Part shown: in pieces, positions 1 to 8,933 of the stretch
Layout: every line of letters starts with the position of its first letter
How positions within the stretch are numbered: position 1 is the stretch's first letter
Source: Paraburkholderia phytofirmans OLGA172
GTDB taxonomy: Bacteria > Pseudomonadota > Gammaproteobacteria > Burkholderiales > Burkholderiaceae
Length of the DNA: 64,000 nucleotides
Direction of reading: 5' to 3'
Assembly: GCF_001634365.1 (NCBI RefSeq)
Contig: NZ_CP014578.1
Span: forward strand, 124,001 to 188,000
The notes under the pieces: generated by a model
Told to the model about the DNA's origin: nothing
Seen by the model: only the letters and a program-made list of their open reading frames with translations
The model's database searches: none
Program-made: the position numbers and the translations under genes

Positions 1-639
1 CAGGAAGCGGTGGCGCCGATCGAGTTCGAAGCGGATCTACGGTATCCGGGCGCGCCGGAGTCAAAGCATGCGCCGGGCGGCCATACGGTTCGCCGGCTGC
101 TGGATGCGTACGGGCGCCATCCGGATTTTGCGCAGTGGGCGACCGCACCGGAAATTCGCGGCTGGATGGAACTGTACTTCGGTGAGGAACCCCGCTTATC
201 GCGGGCGCATCACAATTGCATGATGACCAAGCACCCTGCTTACGGCAGCTTGACCGGCTGGCATCGTGACGTGAGGTATTGGTCGTTCGAGCGTGACGAT
301 CTGGTGTCGGTGTGGCTTGCGGTCGGGCCGGAGACGGTCGATAACGGCGCGTTGTGGCTAGTGCCGAAGTCGCACAGCGCTACCTTTACTTCCGACCGTT
401 TCGACGAGGCCAAGTTTTTCCGCTCCGATCTGGAAGAGAATCAGGCGTTGATTCGCACCGCGGTTTCGCCCGAGCTCAATGCCGGCGACGTGGTGTTCTT
501 TCATTGCAACACGCTGCATTCGGCTGGCAAGAACCTCAGCGATCAGGTGAAATTTTCTTTGGTGTTTACCTATCACGGGGCGAGCAATGTGCCCCTGCCG
601 GGATCCCGCTCGGCGGCCAAGCCTGAAATTGCCTTTTAG
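1..639 (+). CDS. Phytanoyl-CoA dioxygenase (PhyH) family protein, 5' end cut by window
   Basis: The frame is open from the first base and ends at 639. A GTG at 10 is a possible but unconvincing start, so the N-terminus probably lies outside the window. Numbered from that GTG, the protein shows the Fe(II)/2-oxoglutarate facial triad of PhyH enzymes: H85-x-D87 in WHRDVRYW and a distal His near 170 (TLHSAGKN). A double-stranded beta-helix core lies between (DNGALWLVPKSH, NAGDVVFF). The family hydroxylates small hydrophobic or amino-acid-derived substrates; the substrate here cannot be inferred. It is followed at 712 by a convergent small membrane-protein gene. Confidence 0.8.
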   Translation, partial: QEAVAPIEFEADLRYPGAPESKHAPGGHTVRRLLDAYGRHPDFAQWATAPEIRGWMELYFGEEPRLSRAHHNCMMTKHPAYGSLTGWHRDVRYWSFERDDLVSVWLAVGPETVDNGALWLVPKSHSATFTSDRFDEAKFFRSDLEENQALIRTAVSPELNAGDVVFFHCNTLHSAGKNLSDQVKFSLVFTYHGASNVPLPGSRSAAKPEIAF

Positions 640-711
640 TTTTTTTGCCCTGCGCGGCGCGGATGTTTGCTGGACTCGCGCCGCGCGGGCAATCAGCGCC
701 CTAACGCTTCT

Positions 712-918
712 CTACCGCTTGCGACCGGAAAGTGCCACGCCCGTGAGGCCGGCGATTGTCGCCACTACACCTGCCGCAATCAACATGATCGCCTTATTAG
801 TCGGAGACCCGGTAAACACGCGAGACACCTCGCTGCTGACCGAGTTGAACGCCTGCCCGCCGAAATACAACAAGACAATACCGCCGACAATCAGCGCGAT
901 TGAAATCGCCTTCGTCAT
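712..918 (-). CDS. Small DUF3185-like membrane protein (68 aa)
   Basis: The chosen ATG at 918 has a strong GGGAGGCGGAT ribosome site just upstream; longer in-frame starts extend into sequence without coding character. The protein has two hydrophobic segments (about residues 5-21 and 41-60), a short polar loop containing SEVSRVFTGSPTNKA and a basic SGRKR tail. This is the pattern of DUF3185 proteins, which are small, common in proteobacteria and of unknown function. It is transcribed away from the divergent gpr gene at 1140, leaving about 220 bp for both promoters. Confidence 0.75.
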   Translation of the reverse strand: MTKAISIALIVGGIVLLYFGGQAFNSVSSEVSRVFTGSPTNKAIMLIAAGVVATIAGLTGVALSGRKR

Positions 919-1139
919 GAATCCGCCTCCCTTCGATAAGCTCTGATCGGCCAAAGTGTAGGGGAGCCGCAGGCAGTCGTCCATCCCGCATAGTGGGCCT
1001 CTGCAGGCAGCACGACGATTGGCTACCATACCGTTCTGGTCCCGCCCATATCCAGACATAAAACTTGCACGCCTCGCGCAGCACGTGATTTCCTCACGCC
1101 CGTGATCGCCGGGCGACTTCAACATCAAGGACACTAGCA

Positions 1140-2183
1140 ATGGCTTACGAAGCAGCTTCAGAACGCTATTCGGACATGCAATACCGCGTCTGCGGCAAGT
1201 CGGGGCTCAAACTGCCGGCGCTGTCGCTGGGCCTGTGGCACAACTTTGGCGATACCACGCCGATCTCCACGCAGCGCGATATCCTGCGCACGGCCTTCGA
1301 TCTGGGCATCACTCACTTCGATCTCGCCAACAACTACGGCCCCCCGTACGGCAGCGCCGAAACCAATTTCGGCCGGCTCTTCAAAGACGACTTCAAGCCG
1401 TATCGCGACGAACTCCTGATCTCGTCGAAAGCGGGTTGGGACATGTGGCCGGGTCCGTACGGACAGGGCGGCGGCTCGCGCAAATACGTACTCGCGAGTC
1501 TCGATCAGAGCCTGCAGCGCATGGGCCTCGACTACGTCGATATCTTCTATTCGCATCGTTTCGATGCCGATACGCCGCTCGAAGAAACCGCCGGTGCATT
1601 GGCGAGTGCCGTGCAGCAAGGCAAGGCGTTGTACATCGGTATTTCGTCATACTCGGCAACCAAGACGCTCGACATGGCGAAGCTGCTCGCCGAGTACAAG
1701 GTGCCGCTGCTGATCCATCAGCCGGCGTACAACATGCTCAACCGCTGGATCGAACGGGAACTGCTGGACACGCTCGGGAAAGTCGGCGCGGGCGCCATCG
1801 CGTTCACGCCGCTCGCGCAGGGCTTGCTCACGGGCAAGTATCTGAACGGCGTGCCGGAAGACGCGCGCGTCAACAAGCCGGGCGGCGGTTCGTTGAAGCA
1901 GGAGCATCTGAGCCCGCAAAACATCGAACACGTGCGCAAGCTCAACGACATCGCGCAGCGTCGCAGACAAAGCCTCGCACAGATGGCGCTTGCCTGGGCA
2001 CTGCGCGATCCTCGCGTCACGTCCGTGCTGATCGGCGCAAGCCGCGCGGAACAGGTGCGCGAGAACGTCGGTGCGCTGAAGAATCTCGCGTTCTCGAAGG
2101 AAGAGCTGGCGGAGATCGACCGCTACGCGACTGAAGGTGGCATCAATCTGTGGGAAAAGCCGTCGACGGATCAGGCGATCTGA
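1140..2183 (+). CDS. gpr: L-glyceraldehyde 3-phosphate reductase (aldo-keto reductase, YghZ/Gpr type)
   Basis: A 347-aa TIM-barrel aldo-keto reductase. It begins with a Y-R-x-C-G-x-S-G-L-K-L-P strand typical of the YghZ/Kv-beta-like AKR14 subfamily, and carries the catalytic set D-x3-Y (DLANNYGPPYGSAE), Lys (SSKAGWDMWPGPYG) and His (FYSHRFD). The C-terminal NADPH-binding loop is GASRAEQVRENV. The family reduces L-glyceraldehyde 3-phosphate and methylglyoxal using NADPH in the cytosol. Length matches E. coli YghZ (about 346 aa). The gene stands alone and ends in a clear intrinsic terminator. Confidence 0.9.
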   Translation: MAYEAASERYSDMQYRVCGKSGLKLPALSLGLWHNFGDTTPISTQRDILRTAFDLGITHFDLANNYGPPYGSAETNFGRLFKDDFKPYRDELLISSKAGWDMWPGPYGQGGGSRKYVLASLDQSLQRMGLDYVDIFYSHRFDADTPLEETAGALASAVQQGKALYIGISSYSATKTLDMAKLLAEYKVPLLIHQPAYNMLNRWIERELLDTLGKVGAGAIAFTPLAQGLLTGKYLNGVPEDARVNKPGGGSLKQEHLSPQNIEHVRKLNDIAQRRRQSLAQMALAWALRDPRVTSVLIGASRAEQVRENVGALKNLAFSKEELAEIDRYATEGGINLWEKPSTDQAI

Positions 2184-2212
2184 TCGCACGGTGTTTCAGG
2201 TGGTAGAAACAA

Positions 2213-2243
2213 GGAAAGCCGCCCATGAGGCGGCTTTCTTTTT
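2213..2243 (+). terminator. Intrinsic terminator of gpr
   Basis: A GC-rich perfect hairpin (AAAGCCGCC, loop CATGA, GGCGGCTTT) followed by CTTTTT, 30 bp after the gpr stop codon. Confidence 0.9.
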
Positions 2244-2347
2244 CGATGCAGTTCAAGCGCACACGCTTCCCGCACAGTGGCCGAAGCGACTATGTTCAGG
2301 CAACCGAACCATCGGCGAAGCGTAGAGGCCGGCTTCGCCAGACCGCG

Positions 2348-2533
2348 CTAAACCAGCGCAGGCAAGCCCTCGACCAACACGACCGCGAACATCACTCCGA
2401 TCAGCGCACCTAGCACGCGCAGCGCGTTGTGACGCAACTCCGTCTTGCAGGGAAGCGCGCCGACAAACAAAGCCCCGGCCAGCGCCATCGGAATGACCAG
2501 GATGAAATCGCCGATCGTGAAGTAGGTCGTCAT
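2348..2533 (-). CDS. Small two-helix membrane protein (61 aa), unknown function
   Basis: The ATG at 2533 is chosen because AAAGGAGACGGGT lies immediately before it; upstream in-frame sequence is not protein-like. The product has two membrane spans (about residues 9-27 and 40-58) joined by a short loop with Cys and charged residues (PCKTELRHN). I do not recognise a named family. It stands alone between gpr and the YnfM-like transporter. Confidence 0.6.
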   Translation of the reverse strand: MTTYFTIGDFILVIPMALAGALFVGALPCKTELRHNALRVLGALIGVMFAVVLVEGLPALV

Positions 2534-2932
2534 ACCCGTCTCCTTTTTTAGTACTGGCGAAGGCAGCGGCTCTATTTCTGGAGTCATGCGCTGCCGACGC
2601 TCGAATCGAGTATAGGCGACGATTAGATCGACGTAGCCACGCTTTGCGGCGCTGCAGCGTGTCTTCGCAGGCCGCTGAACCCAGTGCTGCAAGGGGCGCC
2701 GCGATTGGCGCGCTGCAGCAAAAGCGTAGTAGAGGGTGAAGGGGTTGCTTACACGGCCCTTACTTTTCAGCCTGGTTCGATGCACGGCGGATTGTTGTCG
2801 CCTAATTCAGGTGTCCCTAGGTTCGGGTACGCCCAAAGCCCGGGTACTCCCAAAGCTCAGGCACCTCCAAGATAAGACAGGTTCCATGCTGCGTCCACGC
2901 TTGGTTCCCCAAGGCTGAACAGCAGTGCTCCC

Positions 2933-4222
2933 TCATCCCGCGGTCCGTTCGTGTTGACCCAAGCGCGTGGCCGCAACGATGCCGATGACGAGCAGCGTGC
3001 TCACCAGTGCAGCGACGCCATTCCAGCCATAACCCGCCCAGACATGCCCGCCATAGGAACCGACCACGCTTGAGCCGATGTAATACGCGAGCAAATACAG
3101 CGCGGCCGCCTGCCCCTTGGCTTCTTTCGCGAGGCGTCCAACCCAGCCGCTTGCCACCGAGTGTCCGGCGAAGAAGCCGAACGTCACGCATGCGATCCCG
3201 ATTGCAATTGCCGTGATCGGATGGAGCATCGTGAGGGCGAGTCCGAGCGCCATCAGCAGCAGGCTGCCGGTCAACACGCGCGCCCGGCCGAAGGTATCGG
3301 CCATGCGGCCCGACCACGGCGAGGCAACCACGCCCGTTAGATACACGATGAAAATCGCGCCGATCTCCGTCTGACTCAACAGGTAGGGCGGCGCGAGCAG
3401 CCGGTAACCGATGTAGTTGTACAGCGTGACGAAGCTGCCCATCAGCACGAAGCCGAGTAGAAACAGCAGAGGCAAGCCGGGCCGCGTGAATTGCTTCAGC
3501 AGGGCGGTGCGGTGATGGGCGAAGCCGAGCCCGCGACGCGGCACGAAATGGCGCGACGGTGGCAGCAGCGCGCGAAACGCGAGCATCGAGAGAATGCCGA
3601 GCACGCCGATCGTGCCGATTGCCACGCGCCACGAAAACAGATCCGCGACGACGCCGGTAATCACACGCCCCGCCATCCCGCCGATCGCCGTGCCGCCGAC
3701 ATACAGCCCCATCGCGAGACCGAGTCCATCGGGGTGCACTTCTTCCGCGAGATACGCCATCGCAACGGCCGGTACGCCGCCGAGCGCGAGGCCTTCGAGT
3801 GCGCGCAACACGAGCAATTGATGCCAATGCGGTGCGATCGACACGCCGATCGTCAAGAGCGCGGACAGCGTGAGCGACGCGGTCATCAGCTTGTGCCGGC
3901 TCCAGCCTTCCGAGACGAAACCGGCCACGAATATGGCAAGCGCGAGCGCGGCTGTCGTCAGCGAAAGCGACAAGCTGCTCTGTGCCGGGGTCACGCTGAA
4001 CGCCGTAGAGAACGCGGGCAGCAATGGCTGTACGCAATACAGCAACGAGAAGGTGGCGTAGCCGGCGAACAGCAGCGCGATGCTGGCGCGCCAATAGACA
4101 CGCGTGCCGCGTTCGAGATAGGGAATGTCGAGGACGTCAGACACGGCAGCGGAGGTGAAAGAAGCAGACGAAGCAGGAACAGCCGAAGTAGCAGTCCGGT
4201 GGGATTCCGGCGATGCGGTCAC
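2933..4222 (-). CDS. MFS transporter, YnfM-like
   Basis: A 429-aa protein with 12 predicted membrane helices after an approximately 45-residue polar N-terminus rich in Ser/Ala. The loop motif around helices 2-3 (GFVSEGWSRHKLM) and the helix 4-5 segment (LEGLALGGVPAVAMAYLAEE) are typical of the YnfM/arabinose-efflux-like MFS group, which exports small hydrophilic or drug-like molecules. Start at 4222 gives a plausible length, though it may lie further downstream. The gene is monocistronic and its substrate is unknown. The downstream flank (2810-2880) carries a short run of imperfectly repeated CCTAGG/CCCGGG-containing sequence. Confidence 0.85.
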   Translation of the reverse strand: MTASPESHRTATSAVPASSASFTSAAVSDVLDIPYLERGTRVYWRASIALLFAGYATFSLLYCVQPLLPAFSTAFSVTPAQSSLSLSLTTAALALAIFVAGFVSEGWSRHKLMTASLTLSALLTIGVSIAPHWHQLLVLRALEGLALGGVPAVAMAYLAEEVHPDGLGLAMGLYVGGTAIGGMAGRVITGVVADLFSWRVAIGTIGVLGILSMLAFRALLPPSRHFVPRRGLGFAHHRTALLKQFTRPGLPLLFLLGFVLMGSFVTLYNYIGYRLLAPPYLLSQTEIGAIFIVYLTGVVASPWSGRMADTFGRARVLTGSLLLMALGLALTMLHPITAIAIGIACVTFGFFAGHSVASGWVGRLAKEAKGQAAALYLLAYYIGSSVVGSYGGHVWAGYGWNGVAALVSTLLVIGIVAATRLGQHERTAG

Positions 4223-4294
4223 GAAAAAATCTCCTTGGGGCGCGGGAAGTACTCAAAGGAGTTAAGGATACGCTGATAAATCCGGACGGATGCG

Positions 4295-4804
4295 CTAACC
4301 GTTGTGCGTGAGAAACAGCATCCACACGATGCCCGCCAGCGCGCCTGGCAGCGCCGTGATGATGATGAAGGGATCGAGCCACGACTGGAAGTTCACCACG
4401 ATCAGCAGGTACACCAGCAGGATCGCGAACACGAGACCGGCGAAGAGGCCTGAGAACGATTCGTTCATCGTCTGCACCTGGCCGCGCACTTCGATGGTCG
4501 AGCTTTTGGGCAGATCGGCCTTGGTGTCGTCGATGATCTTGCTGACGCCGTTGCGCGGATCGAGCCAGAACGTCGGCGTAGTCTGCTGGCTGCCGGACAG
4601 CGTAATCAGCAGATCACTCGCGATGTCGCGTTGCGAAAAGCCTGCTTGCTGGGCGCGCGTGCGGTCCACATCGATAAAGATGCGCGGCAAATCGGCGGGC
4701 TGCTGGACGCGTGCATCGGCAAGACCCGGCACCGTGCGCAGGCGGTTCAGCAACTGCGCGGCGAAGGCGCGATTGCCGGCCACGTCGCGCCCGACGATCC
4801 ACAT
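4295..4804 (-). pseudogene. Remnant of an RND (HAE1) multidrug efflux permease
   Basis: The translation IVGRDVAGNRAFAAQLL through QTTPTFWLDPRNGVS, then IIDDTKADLPKSSTIEVRG to NFQSWLDPFIIITALPGALAG, matches the periplasmic-to-transmembrane part of a MexF/AcrB-type inner-membrane pump that is normally over 1000 residues. Only about 168 residues remain. There is no start, the frame stops right after FLTHNG where a full pump continues, and the middle is fused in frame at NGVS/KIIDD, where intact homologues carry roughly 60 more residues. No membrane-fusion or outer-membrane partner is nearby. It is a dead fragment. Confidence 0.85.
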
Positions 4805-5217
4805 GGCTAGCGAGGTCGCTGAAAGCCAGAGCCGCCGGCGCGGCACGCATAGCGGCCATGGCGCATGCCGCGGCGCCGGCCAGGAGCCCGAATGGGCGGC
4901 TAAGGCGGGGCGTTCTGGCGGTGCATGATTTTGATATATCGCCCCGGCTGGGTTTATGATGGTCTCGTTACGACGCTTTACGCCCAGATCATCGGCCCGG
5001 CGCGCTGTAATGGGAATAGGGCGAAACGACGGGTGAACAGCCTTGTGTTCGCGCTTTTCATGGCCCCGCAAAACGGGAACAATGACTCGAACCTCTCACG
5101 CGTCTCGCGCAGCAGATTGGGTGCGTACGCAACGTTATTGGCGAAGCGGCGCTTTTATCATCACCTTGACCGGCGTGGAAACCATAAAGCCGGCTATAGG
5201 AGAAACGGGGAAACATC
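4805..5217. other. Intergenic stretch without recognisable gene
   Basis: It lies between the RND remnant and the 70-aa gene. I see no conserved coding frame, although reading frames are open by GC bias. The last 20 bases carry AGGAGAAACGGGG, the ribosome site of the next gene. Confidence 0.5.
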
Positions 5218-5430
5218 ATGCAAATCGGTTCCATTGTCCGATCGGTGCATATCGCCGTGCCGAAAGACGCACGTGGGATTGTCATGCGCATTCTCGGCGA
5301 CATGGCGATGGTGGCTTGGTATGCCGGCGAACCCGGCACATCGGAGCATCTGAACACTGAACCCTTTTTCCTTGAAGATCTGATCGATACGGGCGAGCAA
5401 GTGCGCCCGGCGAGCGCGCAGGTGCATTGA
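5218..5430 (+). CDS. Conserved-looking hypothetical protein (70 aa)
   Basis: ATG at 5218 follows an AGGAGAAACGGGG ribosome site. The product is a compact, balanced sequence with beta-strand character (IGSIVRSVHIAVP, GIVMRILGDMAMVAWYAGE) and an acidic FFLEDLIDTGEQV tail. It has no signal peptide or membrane helix and looks like a small soluble protein, possibly an SH3-like or KOW-like barrel. No family is recognised. It lies 100 bp before srkA on the same strand. Confidence 0.6.
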   Translation: MQIGSIVRSVHIAVPKDARGIVMRILGDMAMVAWYAGEPGTSEHLNTEPFFLEDLIDTGEQVRPASAQVH

Positions 5431-5529
5431 CACTCGTTTGATTCCGATTCAGGTAGTGACAGGAGGCAGTCAACCGCAAAGTGAGCCGACGCCCTCGTCT
5501 TTGATGGCGGCGCGGCGCACAATGCGGAC

Positions 5530-6558
5530 ATGAACGACGACAATTTCGACCCACAGGACGGCGCCGATGGCGCCGTGCCTTTCGCCCGGCTCAAGCCGGA
5601 AATCGTGCTCGACGCGCTCGACAGCGTGCTCAGCAGCGTCGGTGTGTACACCGACGGTCGCATGCTGCCGCTCAACAGCTACGAGAACCGCGTGTACCAG
5701 GTGGGCGTGGAAGACGGCCCGCCGGTGGTCGCCAAGTTCTACCGTCCCGAGCGTTGGACCGACGCCGCCATTCTCGAAGAACACGCCTTTGTCGCCGATC
5801 TCGCCGCGCGCGAGATTCCGGCCGTGCCTGCACGTGTTTTCGAAGGCCGCACGCTGCATACCTTCGACGGTTTCCGTTTCTCGATCTTCGAACGCCGCGG
5901 CGGCCGCGCGCCCGATCTGGACCGGCGCGATACGCTCGAATGGCTGGGGCGTTTTATCGGCCGCATCCATGCGGTCGGGCAGACGCAGAACTACACCGAA
6001 CGTCCCACGCTCGACATCAACACGTTCGGCTACGAGCCGCGCGACTTCCTGCTGTCGCACCGCTTCGTGCCTGACGACGTACGGCCCGCGTGGGCAGCCG
6101 TGGTGAATCTCGCGCTTGAGGGCGTCGAACGCGCATTCGAGCGCGCCGGCGATATTCGCATGCTGCGGATGCACGGCGATTGTCATCCGAGCAATGTGTT
6201 GTGGACCGACGCGGGCCCGCATTTCGTCGACTTCGACGATAGCCGCATGGGGCCGGCGGTGCAGGATTTGTGGCTGTTGCTGCCGGGCGAGCGCGCCGAG
6301 GCTTCGCGTGCGCTGGCGGATCTGCTCGCCGGTTATGAAGACTTCTGCGACTTCGAGCCGCGCGAACTGTATCTCGTCGAAGCGTTGCGCACGCTGCGGC
6401 TGATTCACTATCAGGCATGGCTCGCGCGCCGCTGGGACGACCCGGCGTTTCCGGCGGCGTTTCCGTGGTTCAACACGCAGCGCTACTGGGAAGACCGCAT
6501 CCTCGAACTGCGCGAGCAGCTTGGCGCGATGCAGGAAGGGCCGCTCTGGCCGGTTTGA
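5530..6558 (+). CDS. srkA: Stress response kinase A (Ser/Thr kinase, RdoA/YihE family)
   Basis: A 342-aa protein with an aminoglycoside-phosphotransferase-like kinase fold: ATP-binding Lys in VVAKFYRPERW (about K69), catalytic loop HGDCHPSN (H215-N222) and metal-binding DFDDSRMGP (from D234). NSYENRVYQVG near residue 50 and the C-terminal FPWFNTQRYWEDRILELREQ are diagnostic of SrkA. In E. coli the kinase counters stress-induced, MazF-dependent cell death after envelope and oxidative stress. Length is close to the family norm (about 328). Confidence 0.92.
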   Translation: MNDDNFDPQDGADGAVPFARLKPEIVLDALDSVLSSVGVYTDGRMLPLNSYENRVYQVGVEDGPPVVAKFYRPERWTDAAILEEHAFVADLAAREIPAVPARVFEGRTLHTFDGFRFSIFERRGGRAPDLDRRDTLEWLGRFIGRIHAVGQTQNYTERPTLDINTFGYEPRDFLLSHRFVPDDVRPAWAAVVNLALEGVERAFERAGDIRMLRMHGDCHPSNVLWTDAGPHFVDFDDSRMGPAVQDLWLLLPGERAEASRALADLLAGYEDFCDFEPRELYLVEALRTLRLIHYQAWLARRWDDPAFPAAFPWFNTQRYWEDRILELREQLGAMQEGPLWPV

Positions 6559-6628
6559 GCGTTGGCGCTTCCGTGCGCTCGCCGGGTCTGTGGCGGCCGG
6601 TGATACTGCGCAGCGCATGGGCCGTTAG

Positions 6629-6693
6629 CTCCAAGGCGCCGTCACGGCACGTCGACGATGTCTCCAAGGCGCCGTCCGGCACGTCGACGATGT
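6629..6693. repeat. Two-copy tandem duplication, 32-33 bp
   Basis: CTCCAAGGCGCCGT-anchored units at 6629-6661 and 6662-6693 differ by a single base insertion, and a third partial unit (CTCACGGCGCC) runs into the stop codon of the next gene. It sits exactly at the convergent 3' ends. Confidence 0.8.
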
Positions 6694-6694
6694 C

Positions 6695-8596
6695 TCACGG
6701 CGCCTGCGCGGCCACGCTCGACGATTCCACCAGCGTCGATTTGACGATCACTTCGGCGCGCACGTCGCGCCCGATTGCTTCGAGCGCGGGGCGCATCTGC
6801 ACGAAGTCGTCGGGTGTGCAGACCTCGCTGCCGAAATGGGTGGCGCCGTCGCGCGTCATCGTCATCACATTGCTGAGCGGATCGAACGCGTACTGCGACT
6901 GAAAATCGACGAAGCGGTCCTGGGTTTGTTTCGCTTCCGGCATCTCGAGCACGTGGAAATTCGCGGGTAATTCAATGCGCGCGTGTTCATGCAAGGCCAG
7001 GTTGTGACAGACGAAGGGCTGCGTGCGCTGCCGTTCGCCGAGCCAATATCGGGTGTCCGCTTCGAAGCCGCCGGCCAGACTTGTCAGCGCCGGAATCGAG
7101 GCCGCTGCGCCCGGCACCACGAGACTTTCGAGCGTGCCTTTCATCGTGATCGTCAGCGGGCCGTCGGCCACGTCGAGGTCGTTGGTGGTCAGCGTGGCCG
7201 TGCCGCGCAGGTTGGCGCTGCGCAATTCCGCCTGGATCGAGTCCTCACGTTGCGCGGGCGTTTGTGTGCGCAACATCGCGCGCGCCTGTTCGGCCGTGGC
7301 GCCCGACGCTTCCAGCCGATAGGTGAAGCTTGCTGAGCCGTCCGGTTCGACCTTGATCGACAGGTCGCTGCTGCGCGTCGTCAACTCCGTGGCCGGCGTT
7401 TGTGCGACCACCCCCTGATTGACGAGGACGGTGGGCCGGTTCATATCGGACGACGGCAGAAAACCGAACTCGACATTCGAGGCCGTCGAGTCGGCGTATT
7501 GCTGCAAATCCGGCAGCCACGTAATGGCGTGATTGATGACGCCGTAACCCGGCACGCTCGGCAGCGTATAGATCGAGCCGCTGCTGATCAAGGCCGGCTC
7601 GTTGCGGATGCCGAGCGCGTCGAGCAGCGCGCCATATAACGCCACGTGATCCTTGCAGTCGCCGTAGCGGTTCGCGAGGATCGCGCTTGCGCTGTGCGGC
7701 ACCACTGAGCCGCGGCCGACATAGATCGCCACGTAGCGGACGTTGCGGCGCACCCAGTCGTACAGCGTTTTGGCTTCGTCGCGTGGGGTGTGGTCACGCG
7801 CGGTGAGGTTGTGCGCGAGACGCGTGACGGCGGCGTCGCGCGCGCTCGGGTCGGCGCTGGACGCCCGGTAGCTGGCGGCGAAAGCGGCGTAGTCCGGAAA
7901 GGTCGAAACCATCAGCCGGTCGCCATACGATACGTACGCGATCGAGCCGCGCTCGAGCCGGCTGAAATGCGCCTTGTCGTAACGATATTCGTAGCGCGTG
8001 CGGCCGTCGCGCGTGACCGGTTGCAGCGCGGTGAAGCCGCGTGCATCGGCATAGAGCGGCTTGTCGGCGGGCAGGTCGTAGATGAGGTGAAAGTTGTGCG
8101 TCGGCGCGAGATCGGGCGGCGTGAAGTCGCTGAACTCGCCCGGAACGATCGGCTGCTTTTGCGTCTTGCGATAGGTGAGGTGCACGCGCGCGCCGGGTTC
8201 GACGGCGGGGAACACGATCACCTTTTCCTGGATGTCCTGGAACATCGGCGCGTCGAACGAGCGGGCTTCCTGCACGTCGCGGATCTGCTCGGGCTGCACG
8301 TCGTGACGAACGCCGTCGGCAGTGATCGTATACGCCTCGATGATCTGCACGTCCGCCATATTGCGGTTGAACCAGACGTACTGCTGCGCCACCCGCGCGA
8401 CGCCTGCTTCGTTGTTCACGTGCAGCGTCATCGAATCGAGCTTCGAGAAGGAGCCGTCGGCGTTGACGGTGAAGGTCTGCGTTTCGCCTTCGTTGGTATA
8501 GGGGTCGTCCAGTTTGGCCGCGATACTCGCGCTCGCGGCGTGAGTGCACGCCAGCCAGCCGAGACAAGCAAGACAAACCAAAGAGGCGAGGCGCAT
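6695..8596 (-). CDS. DUF3857 / transglutaminase-like exported protein
   Basis: The start at 8596 gives a clear signal peptide (MRLASLVCLACLGWLACTHA); longer starts do not. The 633-aa mature form begins with a DUF3857 domain (beta-rich, including HLTYRKTQKQPIVPGEFS). A transglutaminase-like domain follows, with catalytic Cys in RYGDCKDHVALYG (about residue 313), His in NHAITWLPD (about 355) and Asp soon after (YADST). Such proteins are periplasmic, with presumed protease or transglutaminase-like activity that has rarely been tested. The promoter lies in the 337-bp gap shared with the PepSY gene. Confidence 0.85.
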   Translation of the reverse strand: MRLASLVCLACLGWLACTHAASASIAAKLDDPYTNEGETQTFTVNADGSFSKLDSMTLHVNNEAGVARVAQQYVWFNRNMADVQIIEAYTITADGVRHDVQPEQIRDVQEARSFDAPMFQDIQEKVIVFPAVEPGARVHLTYRKTQKQPIVPGEFSDFTPPDLAPTHNFHLIYDLPADKPLYADARGFTALQPVTRDGRTRYEYRYDKAHFSRLERGSIAYVSYGDRLMVSTFPDYAAFAASYRASSADPSARDAAVTRLAHNLTARDHTPRDEAKTLYDWVRRNVRYVAIYVGRGSVVPHSASAILANRYGDCKDHVALYGALLDALGIRNEPALISSGSIYTLPSVPGYGVINHAITWLPDLQQYADSTASNVEFGFLPSSDMNRPTVLVNQGVVAQTPATELTTRSSDLSIKVEPDGSASFTYRLEASGATAEQARAMLRTQTPAQREDSIQAELRSANLRGTATLTTNDLDVADGPLTITMKGTLESLVVPGAAASIPALTSLAGGFEADTRYWLGERQRTQPFVCHNLALHEHARIELPANFHVLEMPEAKQTQDRFVDFQSQYAFDPLSNVMTMTRDGATHFGSEVCTPDDFVQMRPALEAIGRDVRAEVIVKSTLVESSSVAAQAP

Positions 8597-8710
8597 GGCG
8601 GGCAGGTATCCGGAACGGCAACGTTGACGGGATCGCCAATTAGAGTCGGTTTGCGCCGCCTGGATGTCAAGCGGATACCACGCTTTGCGATTGAGCAAAT
8701 GCCCCAATTA

Positions 8711-8729
8711 TGTAATGATAGCCATTCTC
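8711..8729. promoter_or_regulatory. Probable Fur box
   Basis: TGTAATGATAGCCATTCTC matches 14 of 19 positions of the classical Fur consensus GATAATGATAATCATTATC by eye, including the AATGATA and CATT cores. It lies in the divergent gap between the DUF3857 gene (115 bp from its start) and the PepSY gene (about 205 bp from its start). Confidence 0.55.
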
Positions 8730-8933
8730 AATTGAAAGGTATCGACAGCTTTTTGTCGCATTGCTCCTCTTCTGTGACTGCCAGCCAGCCTCTCAGCCGG
8801 ATGGCCCGAACCGCAAGCCGGGTTTGTCCGGTTCTTCCTTTCGACTTTCCTTTACCGCTGGTGTGAGCGGGCGCCTCGTCGTTGCCCTTCGCCGGTCGGC
8901 GAGGGTTTAACTTGCTGCGCCTGGAGCCTGGAT

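Noticed and set aside
2810..2880. Short CCTAGG/CCCGGG-containing repeats after the YnfM-like gene as a terminator
   Set aside because: The arms pair poorly and no T run follows in either direction.
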